DNA from: Candidatus Symbiothrix sp.
Lineage (GTDB): Bacteria > Bacteroidota > Bacteroidia > Bacteroidales > Azobacteroidaceae
DNA length: 45,908 nucleotides
NCBI GenBank assembly: GCA_031261295.1
Contig: JAISKT010000129.1
Span: 1 to 45,908 of the forward strand
Reading direction: 5' to 3'
This document shows, in pieces, positions 9,180-16,492 of the stretch. The notes beneath the pieces were generated by a model. The model had not been told where the DNA came from, made no database searches, and saw only the letters and a list, made by a program, of their open reading frames with translations. A program made the position numbers and the translations under genes. Every line of letters begins with the position of its first letter. The first letter of the stretch is position 1.

Positions 9180-12100
9180 TTATTTATTTAGTAACAATTT
9201 GTATCTCACATCTCCATATCTTACATACGTTGCTTTTACAAGATAAACGCCGCGGTTCAATCCGAGAAGAGAGGCCGTTTCGTCCGGCTTCAGCGACAAG
9301 GTGCGTACCAACTGTCCCGACAAATTGTAAAAGGAAACAGTTGCCGGTTCGTCCGCCCGGTTGTGTAACTTTAAGGCATTCTCCTGCAAGGATATATCTA
9401 ACCGGCTGCCGGCATCAAACGATTTTATGCCCGTATAATCTATTGTCGCTGCTGTGGATTGCAATTCAGTGTCGTCGTTGTAAACGGCCGTTACGCTGTA
9501 AACCGCTCCGGCAGATGGATTTGCATCCACATAACTTGTGTCTTTCAGGGCAGAAGCAATCAGTTCATTTCCCCGAAATACATTGTAGCTAACAACGGGA
9601 TCGCTGCTTACATACATGGCAATGTTCCAATTGCGATTTTCGTCGGACGAAGTAAACGGGCCGCGGTCAAGCGCTATGATATTGCCTTTTCCGCTTTCTG
9701 CAGGACCTGCATCCGCACCTATAATCGGGAAAGCATCTGCACCGGGCGTTTGCGTGTAAACATAACCGACTAATAATTCTTTCGTTACATCCACCGGAAC
9801 AGAAGCCGCTAAATTAATTTTAGTAGCCATACCCGGTTTTAATCCTTCCAAGGGTTGGGTATAAACAATTTCTTCATTTTGACGAATAACCAAATCCATC
9901 GTCTTCGGAAGAGTTGCCGGCTGAATATTGACCGCTTTTATTTTAGTTTGATTGTATGCGGACAAATCTTCCGGTGCAAAACGGATAGCTGCTTCCACCC
10001 TTTCCTGTTGTGGAAAGGAGATACCTGTATTATACGCTGTGTTCCAACGTTTTTGTGTTTCCGGAATCGGAGTCTGCCGTCCGATGGCATCCCAAGTTAA
10101 GCGCACCGATCCGTTTTCGGCGGTTGCCGCCAAGTTTTCAGGTTGTTTTCCGGCTTGTATCACTTTTACATTCAACTTATCATTACCCATTGCGACGGTA
10201 ATAATTCCTTCACGCAAAGAAGGTTCCCCGTTGTCTGCTACGGTAAATGACCATACCGGCTCTTCCGGAATGCCTGATCCCTCTATTATTGTAATCCACT
10301 CCGGCGCTGTTAGGTAGCATTTGGGGAAAGGATAAACTCCATTAAAAAAGATCGCCTCTCTTTTGTCATCTTTATTTTTTTTCTTGACAATAGCCTCAGA
10401 TATCAATTTTGCCGAACGGATGACATTTATTTCTACATTATCAATAACAACGGGCGATTGATTGCCGTTGCTACCATTATTTATCCAAGTGAAAACCAAT
10501 CGTTTGGAAGTTTCAGCGTAAGTATCGGGTATTGAAACAGCCGCATGTTGCCAATCGGCTCCGTAGAATTTTCCGAGGGATGTTCCCGCAGACAGCGCAA
10601 CGCCTGCTGCCGGTGTATCGGCCGTTTCGATTAAACGAACTTCCAGATAATCATTGACAAGGCCGGTACTTGAATATTCGCCTCTGCCCCGCCAATCAAA
10701 ATGGAGTTGGAGTTGATTTCCGGAAATGTCGGTCATAGCCGGAAAAGTAATATCGCGGTATAAATGCACTGTGCTTGTACTGTTAGTCGAATAAGCATTG
10801 GTAACACCGTTGTCGTTGGAAATATAAGCCGCTTTGCCGGAATAATCCACTGCGCTGCCAGTGATCCATTGATTGGTTTGCGATCCGTTGACAAAAATCC
10901 AACCGGGCGCATTGTATTCAAAAGATTCGGAAACAACGTTTATGACTGCTTCCACGGGAATAAAATCAGCATCCAAATAAACAGGGCCTGTGATGGTGAA
11001 AGAATAGGTCGCGTCGGTAGAAACCACTTCATCTCCTGTTCTCCATTGTAAAAAGCGGTAACCATCGGCAGGAACAGCTGTAACGGTCGCCGTTGCATTT
11101 TTTTCGTATTCGCCTTCGCCCGCTATCGTACCGGCTCCCGGAATATTGCTATTTAGATAAACGGCTATTCCGCCCATAAACCGGAAAGAAACGGATCCAT
11201 CGGGATTTTGTCGAATGTGTGTAACGGGTTTTTCGGTATTCGCGCCCGCCCACGATTGGGCATTGGGAATGGAAGTATCCGTAAAAGTGGTATTTCCCTT
11301 GGAAGGATAGGGATCAAATTCCCGCATTTCGCTATCGCTGTTGATACCTCCACCGGCTTGTTTGATGTAATAACAGCGATGGGCGGGATTGTTATTGCCG
11401 CTACCACTAATCGGCCGGCCGCCCTTATTTTCGTCCACGTGATAAATAAGCATACCGCTTCCGGGAATCCCTTCATCAAAACCTTCCTGTTGACGATTTT
11501 CTATCAGGAAAAATTCTTTCGGTGTTTTTGTATTTATTTGATAAACAATGTTTTCTCCGTTCGCTATATCGTCTAATGGACGAGGCAGGCGAATATTGGC
11601 CGGGGAATCCAGCACCACCGTTTTCGACCATCCCAAATAAGATTTGGTATAAGCCGAATGATTGGCCGGTTTCAGCCCGTTGAGGTTATAAGCGCCCTGC
11701 GCCGCCATGATGTCGTATTTGCCGGGGGTAATCACGTTTCCGTTTCCTCCGCTCGTATCATAATAATCGTGGATTCCAAACACGTGGCCTAATTCATGCG
11801 CCGTAGGCCCGATTCCGGACATTTTTTTCTCGGGATTCCTACCCGGATTGCCCCAAAGTTCCGAAGAACAGGAGCGAACCGTAAACTTTACGCCATCTAC
11901 GGTTACGTTCATGCTTCCTTTTGCCGGCGTCATTCCGGTAGGATCACCCTCAGCCTCTGAATAACCGGCAAAAATAATGTGTACCGCCCCGCCCATGCCG
12001 GCATATTTGGAAAAATCCACGCCGGCAGCATCGGCCGCTTTCACAGCATCTTCGCTCATCTTTTGCCGATCGTACGTAGCGATATTGCCATTCAGTTGAT

Positions 12101-12413
12101 AGGGGCCATATACATCTGCCAGATACTCTATTTTTCCGTAAGAATTAGCTTTGAAATAGTCGTAGATACTACCTGCAACAGAATCGCCATCGGCATCTAT
12201 TTTGTAATTGGGTTCGGTAGCCCACTTTTGGAAAGCCTCATTGGTTTTTGTAAACGGCTTGTCCTTAAATCCCACCAAAATAATTGGAAAACGAACCGTT
12301 CCTGTAGTCGGAGGCGCAAGTAAGATACCCTCTTCCGTACCGGCATTTACAGGAGTTCCCGCAAGCAACAGGCCCACCAGAACAAAAAAGCATATCTTAC
12401 CAACCCGTTTCAT
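9180..12413 (-). CDS. Secreted M6-family zinc metalloprotease with T9SS sorting domain (copy 1, short N-terminus)
   Basis: A 1077-residue protein with a signal peptide (about 1-24, LLLAGTPVNAG). The M6 domain begins almost at once (RFPIILVGFKDKPF at about 41), and HELGH lies at 206-210 followed by VFGIHDYYD. Downstream order matches the paralog at 1014-4586: an InlB-like repeat (YRFLQWRTGDEV...LDADF), a jelly-roll segment (NAPGWIFVNGSQTNQW), a BACON-like stretch (APEWITI), fibronectin-like segments and a T9SS sorting domain (FYNLSGQLVRTLSLKPDE...RGVYLVKATY). The roughly 115-residue N-terminal region of its paralog is absent, so activation or folding may differ. A lysine/aspartate-rich insertion (KKKNKDDKR) lies before the BACON-like part. 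It is the second gene of the operon, 23 nt after the lectin-like gene. Confidence 0.95.
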   Translation of the reverse strand: MKRVGKICFFVLVGLLLAGTPVNAGTEEGILLAPPTTGTVRFPIILVGFKDKPFTKTNEAFQKWATEPNYKIDADGDSVAGSIYDYFKANSYGKIEYLADVYGPYQLNGNIATYDRQKMSEDAVKAADAAGVDFSKYAGMGGAVHIIFAGYSEAEGDPTGMTPAKGSMNVTVDGVKFTVRSCSSELWGNPGRNPEKKMSGIGPTAHELGHVFGIHDYYDTSGGNGNVITPGKYDIMAAQGAYNLNGLKPANHSAYTKSYLGWSKTVVLDSPANIRLPRPLDDIANGENIVYQINTKTPKEFFLIENRQQEGFDEGIPGSGMLIYHVDENKGGRPISGSGNNNPAHRCYYIKQAGGGINSDSEMREFDPYPSKGNTTFTDTSIPNAQSWAGANTEKPVTHIRQNPDGSVSFRFMGGIAVYLNSNIPGAGTIAGEGEYEKNATATVTAVPADGYRFLQWRTGDEVVSTDATYSFTITGPVYLDADFIPVEAVINVVSESFEYNAPGWIFVNGSQTNQWITGSAVDYSGKAAYISNDNGVTNAYSTNSTSTVHLYRDITFPAMTDISGNQLQLHFDWRGRGEYSSTGLVNDYLEVRLIETADTPAAGVALSAGTSLGKFYGADWQHAAVSIPDTYAETSKRLVFTWINNGSNGNQSPVVIDNVEINVIRSAKLISEAIVKKKNKDDKREAIFFNGVYPFPKCYLTAPEWITIIEGSGIPEEPVWSFTVADNGEPSLREGIITVAMGNDKLNVKVIQAGKQPENLAATAENGSVRLTWDAIGRQTPIPETQKRWNTAYNTGISFPQQERVEAAIRFAPEDLSAYNQTKIKAVNIQPATLPKTMDLVIRQNEEIVYTQPLEGLKPGMATKINLAASVPVDVTKELLVGYVYTQTPGADAFPIIGADAGPAESGKGNIIALDRGPFTSSDENRNWNIAMYVSSDPVVSYNVFRGNELIASALKDTSYVDANPSAGAVYSVTAVYNDDTELQSTAATIDYTGIKSFDAGSRLDISLQENALKLHNRADEPATVSFYNLSGQLVRTLSLKPDETASLLGLNRGVYLVKATYVRYGDVRYKLLLNK

Positions 12414-12436
12414 TCTTAACTTTCAACTTTCAATTT

Positions 12437-13804
12437 TCAATTCTTAATTAACTTAACCGTTTCCGCGCCGGACGGTTTTTCTATTTTCATAAAATAAATT
12501 CCCGGGGCAAAGGCGGATATATTAATTGGTTCACCGGTTACACTTGGTTTCACCTTCTTTACCGTTTGTCCCATAGCGTTGATAAAAATGATGGAAGTTG
12601 CATTTTCCGGAAGTTCCACGGATATAAATTCTTTTGCCGGATTCGGGAAAATCCGGATTTTACTTGCTGCCACCGGTTGAATACCCACGTTGGAATTTTC
12701 AGCCGGGATAAACGCAATGACAGACCATTCGCCAATCTCATCACTATTATTTGTCCGGTTAAGTTTATCATCGGCGCCCGGGATCATAAAATGCTGGAGA
12801 TAAGCGCCGCTATTGTTCCAGTTGCCATGAATTAAATATCCGTTACCGGACGATTCGGGTACTTTTAGGGTTGCCGAAAGCGTTACGTCGCATATTCTTG
12901 TGGCCGAATCATACCTTGCCACCGTATTATCGGGTAAGGCATAAAAACCGACCTCGTCGACAGGTGCAATACCATTAGTGGCGGGATAGTTTTCATAAAA
13001 AATTTTATGTCCGCTCTTTTTATTTACAATAGAATAAGTCCCATAAAAAAGCGTGGAGGCTTCACTTGTTTCATTATCGTAGGTAATCCGCCACAATTGG
13101 GCGTCTGCATTTTCATTGGCCTCATCCAATTTTGCTTCCACTGATAAACGTACTTCCGGCCCATTATCTTGAATCACTTTACCGGTATTCGGAAATTGGA
13201 TATAATGCCAAACCGGATTTTCGGCAGTGCTTAATAGAAGAGCCGGATAAAACGACAGATCTTTGGGTAAGATAAAATGAACGGAGCCTACACCGGCAGT
13301 CGAATTTTCGCGAATAGGTGTTGTGTTGGGAGCGTTATACCGAGGGTCTCCGCCTCTTGCCAAAGGTTGAATTGCACCAATCCTGTATATCAGCATTGCA
13401 TCGTTTGTATCCCGTATCTCAAAAGGTTCGGGATCCGTTGCTAAGCCTTCAATGGCATTTGTGCCGGCATAAAACTCATGCATATCCGTGACAATAGCGT
13501 GTGTCCAAAGCCGTAACGCACCGGATTTTTTATTCACTAAATAATAATAGCCATCGGAGGCAGCAGTGATTTTCCATAATTGCGCTTCCTTGTCAGGCGC
13601 CGGAAATCCGGTGGTCAGACGATCGTCAGCATCCACTTCATACGTCACTACATCCAATACATCCGTAAGGATATAATACCATACATTTCCTTCCGAATCA
13701 GCATTCGGATTTCCGGTAGCCGGACTAACAACAGGCATAGCCGCATGTAAACAGGCCGGAAAAAATGCAATCAAAAATACGAGAGTAAGAAACATTTTTC
13801 TCAT
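12437..13804 (-). CDS. T9SS-sorted secreted protein with two lectin-like modules, first gene of the protease operon
   Basis: A 455-residue protein with a signal peptide (MRKMFLTLVFLIAFFPACLHAA). Two QLW modules follow: WYYILTDV...AQLWKITA...YYYLVNKKSGALRL, and WHYIQFPNTGKVIQ...AQLWRITY...YSIVNKKSGHKI. A T9SS type A sorting domain ends the protein (IRIFPNPAKEFISVELPEN...GQTVKKVKPS...FAPGIYFMKIE...VKLIKN). It is homologous over its whole length to the product of 4583-5926, and the sorting domains are near-identical in pattern. It is promoter-proximal, with a candidate TTTG/-7 promoter 50 nt upstream. The function is probably binding of carbohydrate or glycoprotein at the cell surface next to the cosecreted protease. 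The ricin-like assignment rests only on motif pattern. Confidence 0.87.
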   Translation of the reverse strand: MRKMFLTLVFLIAFFPACLHAAMPVVSPATGNPNADSEGNVWYYILTDVLDVVTYEVDADDRLTTGFPAPDKEAQLWKITAASDGYYYLVNKKSGALRLWTHAIVTDMHEFYAGTNAIEGLATDPEPFEIRDTNDAMLIYRIGAIQPLARGGDPRYNAPNTTPIRENSTAGVGSVHFILPKDLSFYPALLLSTAENPVWHYIQFPNTGKVIQDNGPEVRLSVEAKLDEANENADAQLWRITYDNETSEASTLFYGTYSIVNKKSGHKIFYENYPATNGIAPVDEVGFYALPDNTVARYDSATRICDVTLSATLKVPESSGNGYLIHGNWNNSGAYLQHFMIPGADDKLNRTNNSDEIGEWSVIAFIPAENSNVGIQPVAASKIRIFPNPAKEFISVELPENATSIIFINAMGQTVKKVKPSVTGEPINISAFAPGIYFMKIEKPSGAETVKLIKN

Positions 13805-13853
13805 AATTTTTCTTTTTTAGATTAAAAATATTTAAATATTTAACTTGAGATAG

Positions 13854-13886
13854 CAAAATAATCGTTAATTAAAATTATGTTTCAAA
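13854..13886 (-). promoter_or_regulatory. Candidate conventional Bacteroidota promoter of the protease operon
   Basis: Read on the minus strand, TTTG (13886-13883) is followed after 21 bp by TTATTTTG (13861-13854), one mismatch from the TAnnTTTG -7 consensus. Spacing fits the known -33/-7 pattern of Bacteroidota primary-sigma promoters. The predicted start site leaves a leader of about 40 nt before the ATG at 13804. No phased TTAAT array is present in register here. Confidence 0.5.
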
Positions 13887-14044
13887 ATCATTTTTTCAAA
13901 ATCATCCCATTAATTATAACAATCTTCCGCAAAAATAGGTTGTTTTCTTTAGATTTCAAAACATTTGCCTAACTTTTTGAAAAATTTCAAAATTCCTTCA
14001 AATTTTTTTTCCCCTTTGCCGATGACAAAAAGTTTTTTCCATAT

Positions 14045-14082
14045 TTAATTTCATTTTAATTCAATTTTAATTAATTATTAAT
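14045..14082 (+). promoter_or_regulatory. Phased TTAAT array A: four direct repeats at 11-bp intervals
   Basis: TTAAT begins at 14045, 14056, 14067 and 14078, exactly 11 bp apart. Ten bases (14083-14092) separate the last repeat from the -7 box at 14093. The same repeat, interval and distance recur at 19907-19955 and 33172-33209. The array covers the place where a -33 TTTG would be expected, which is absent. Direct repeats at 11 bp are the known binding geometry of OmpR/PhoB-family response regulators, so this is proposed as an activator site for the GH92 unit; the regulator is not in the window. Confidence 0.7.
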
Positions 14083-14092
14083 ACCTCCTTTA

Positions 14093-14100
14093 TACATTTG
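14093..14100 (+). promoter_or_regulatory. -7 promoter box (TACATTTG) of unit A
   Basis: An exact match to the Bacteroidota -7 consensus TAnnTTTG, 27 bp before the ATG at 14128, which would give a leader of about 20 nt. No -33 TTTG at the usual distance; the phased array occupies that position. Confidence 0.65.
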
Positions 14101-14127
14101 TATCCGTAACTTTAGATTCTAAATTAT

Positions 14128-16362
14128 ATGAAAAGGACAAATTTTATTCCGGTTGCTCTTTCGCTCTTATTGGCCGCTTTCTCTGCCTGCTCGGAAAAGG
14201 AAACGGATTATACGCAACAAGTCAATCCTTTTATTGGAACCGGAGGACACGGGCATACGTATCCCGGAGCGGTCGTTCCGCATGGTTTGGTTCAACTCAG
14301 TCCCGATACCCGCACCAACGGTTGGGATGCCTGCGCCGGTTATCATTACGATGATCAGACGCTTATAGGCTTCAGCCACACGCATTTGAGTGGAACGGGG
14401 ATTGGCGATTTGGGAGATGTTCTTTTCTTGCCTTATGCAGGAGACCTTCAGTTCGTCGCTCCCAACGGCGATGACCAAAAGCAACATCCCGGTTCTTCCT
14501 TTTCTCATAAAAACGAAACCGCCGTTCCCGGTTATTATAAAGTACATCTGGATGATTATGAGGTGGATGTGGAATTAACGGCGACCGCACATGCCGGATT
14601 TCACCGTTATACATTTCCCCAATCGGAAGGAACGGGTGTATTTGTTGATTTAGCCCGTACCATTCACGATCGGGAATTGGTTGATTTTGAATTAAAAGCC
14701 GTCAATGAATATGAAATCCGGGGCATGAAACAGGTGAAAGGCTGGGCGCCCAATCGCTATGTGTATTTCTATGCGCAATTTTCCGAACCTTTTACTTTTA
14801 CGAAAGTGGGCGGTGCAGAAATCGTTCAAGCGTCCGTTACCCTGTTGCAATTTGGGAAAACAAGTAAAGGAAAACAAATCCTGGCGAAAGTGGGTATTTC
14901 TTTTGTCGATGTGGAAGGCGCTAAAAATAACCTGCTTGCGGAAATTCCCGATTGGAATTTTGATAAAATAAAAAAAGATGCACACGATGCCTGGAACAAC
15001 GAATTGGGCAAAATTGAAATCAAAACTCCCCAAGCGAAAGACCGGACGATTTTCTATACGGCCTTGTATCATACGGCTTTGGAACCGGTAGTCAGTTCGG
15101 ATGTGGACGGCAGATACCGGACCATGGACAATCAAATCGTTGAAGACAAGGACTATGCCAATTATTCCATCTTTTCCTTGTGGGATACTTTCCGGGCGTT
15201 GCATCCCTTGAATACCGTTATTTCCCCCAATGAAAACCAGGCGATGATTCGCTCGCTGATACGGAAATCCGATGAAGGCGGCTTGTTGCCCATGTGGGAA
15301 CTGGCGTCCAACTACACGGGCTGTATGATTGGCTACCATGCCGTTCCCGTTATAGTCGATTCCTATTTAAAATGTGAAAGGGATTTTGATATCGAAAAAG
15401 CGTATCTGGCTTGCGTAAAATCATCTTCCTACGACACCGTAAATGTATCGCCTACCATAGACCGGGAAATATTGCACGACAAACTGATGCCCGTCGGCAA
15501 ACAATACAAAAACACCATCGGCTATATTCCTGCCGAAATCGAAAAACAATCCGTAGCCCGCGGCCTGGAATATGCCTACAACGATTGGTTGATTGCCCAA
15601 TTGGCCAAGAGTTTGAACCACGAAAACGACTATGTCCGTTTCATGGAGTTAAGCAAAAACTACCGTAATTACTACGATGCATCTACCGGTTTCATGCGCG
15701 GAAAGATGAAAGACGGTTCCTGGCGGACGCCTTTCGATCCCCGCCGTTCCGATCATAACAACGATGATTATTGCGAAGGCAATGCCTGGCAGTGGACTTG
15801 GTTTGTTCCCCACGATGTGGACGGATTGGCGGAAATCATGGGCGGACGGGAAATGCTCATCGAAAAATTGGATTCGCTGTTTTCCACTTCTTCCGAACTG
15901 ACGGGAGAAAATGTCTCGGGAGATATTACGGGTATGATCGGTCAATATGCCCACGGCAATGAACCCAGCCACCAAACGATTCATCTGTATAATGTGGTCG
16001 GGCAGGCGCAAAAGACACAGGATTTGGTGGACAAAGTGCTGCAAACGCTTTATTTCGATGATCCCAACGGCTTATCCGGAAATGAAGATTGCGGGGAAAT
16101 GTCGGCCTGGTACGTGCTCAACAGTATGGGATTTTATTCCTATTGCCCGGGAATCCCTTATTATTCCATCGGAAGGCCCCTCTTTGACGAAGTAAAAATA
16201 AATCTGGAAAATGGAAAAACATTCACCATCCGGACGATCAACAACAGCCCGGCCAATAAATACGTTCAATCGGCTCAATTGAATGGAAAAGAGCTGGAGG
16301 TATTGTTTTTTTCGCACAAAGATTTAATGGAAGGCGGAATTTTGGAAATTACAATGAAGTAA
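14128..16362 (+). CDS. GH92 family alpha-mannosidase, surface or periplasmic lipoprotein
   Basis: A 744-residue protein, the normal length for GH92. A lipoprotein signal ends at Cys21 (AAFSAC). GH92 hallmarks are clear: VNPFIGTGGHGHTYPGAVVPHGLVQLSPD near the N-terminus, GFSHTHLSGTG, EGNAWQWTWFVPHD, GNEPSHQTIHLYN and GNEDCGEMSAWYVLNSMGFY. By family knowledge the Glu of EGNAW (E550) is the general acid and the Asp of GNED (D654) belongs to the calcium/base site. GH92 enzymes are calcium-dependent inverting exo-alpha-mannosidases acting on alpha-mannan or N-glycan. It is the first gene of a plus-strand unit behind array A and is followed at once by a 130-bp inverted-repeat element. Linkage specificity cannot be told from sequence. 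Confidence 0.95.
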   Translation: MKRTNFIPVALSLLLAAFSACSEKETDYTQQVNPFIGTGGHGHTYPGAVVPHGLVQLSPDTRTNGWDACAGYHYDDQTLIGFSHTHLSGTGIGDLGDVLFLPYAGDLQFVAPNGDDQKQHPGSSFSHKNETAVPGYYKVHLDDYEVDVELTATAHAGFHRYTFPQSEGTGVFVDLARTIHDRELVDFELKAVNEYEIRGMKQVKGWAPNRYVYFYAQFSEPFTFTKVGGAEIVQASVTLLQFGKTSKGKQILAKVGISFVDVEGAKNNLLAEIPDWNFDKIKKDAHDAWNNELGKIEIKTPQAKDRTIFYTALYHTALEPVVSSDVDGRYRTMDNQIVEDKDYANYSIFSLWDTFRALHPLNTVISPNENQAMIRSLIRKSDEGGLLPMWELASNYTGCMIGYHAVPVIVDSYLKCERDFDIEKAYLACVKSSSYDTVNVSPTIDREILHDKLMPVGKQYKNTIGYIPAEIEKQSVARGLEYAYNDWLIAQLAKSLNHENDYVRFMELSKNYRNYYDASTGFMRGKMKDGSWRTPFDPRRSDHNNDDYCEGNAWQWTWFVPHDVDGLAEIMGGREMLIEKLDSLFSTSSELTGENVSGDITGMIGQYAHGNEPSHQTIHLYNVVGQAQKTQDLVDKVLQTLYFDDPNGLSGNEDCGEMSAWYVLNSMGFYSYCPGIPYYSIGRPLFDEVKINLENGKTFTIRTINNSPANKYVQSAQLNGKELEVLFFSHKDLMEGGILEITMK

Positions 16363-16492
16363 TACCCCTAAATCCCCTAAAGGGGACTTGAGAGAGCGAT
16401 ATTTTATAAAGACACATAAATATTATACTTATATCATGAACAACAATGACAACTTGTACTCAGCCAAGTCCCCTTTAGGGGATTTAGGGGTA
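16363..16492. repeat. 130-bp inverted-repeat element with perfect 28-bp arms
   Basis: Arms 16363-16390 and 16465-16492 are perfect reverse complements with a 74-bp centre. Each arm holds CCCCTAAAGGGG or its complement, so it can also fold locally. The element starts at the base after the GH92 stop codon and ends within the next gene: its centre supplies the ATG at 16436 and its right arm is translated as SPLGDLG in the signal-peptide region. It resembles a small non-autonomous (MITE-like) or REP-like repeat. No transposase is present. Dispersal elsewhere in the genome cannot be checked here. Confidence 0.85.

Larger units (their letters stand above)
13805..14127. other. Divergent intergenic region between the protease operon and the PUL
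   Basis: A 323-bp AT-rich region with no credible ORF. It carries two outward-facing promoters of different type: a TTTG-N21-TTATTTTG arrangement for the minus strand near 13854-13886, and a phased TTAAT array plus TACATTTG box for the plus strand at 14045-14100. The stretch between them (about 13890-14040) is A/T-rich with runs such as TTTTGAAAAATTTCAAAA; I see no further defined element there. Confidence 0.8.

Noticed and set aside
13868..13913. TTAAT motifs on the minus strand near the protease-operon promoter
   Set aside because: Two occurrences 41 bp apart, not in 11-bp register and not 10 bp from the -7 box; background of AT-rich DNA.
16388..16435. N-terminal extension of the double beta-helix protein from a TTG start
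   Set aside because: The TTG lies in the left arm of the inverted repeat and the extension is not signal-peptide-like; ATG 16436 gives a better start.
16363..16492. Complete insertion sequence
   Set aside because: Only 130 bp with no transposase; at most a MITE- or REP-like element.
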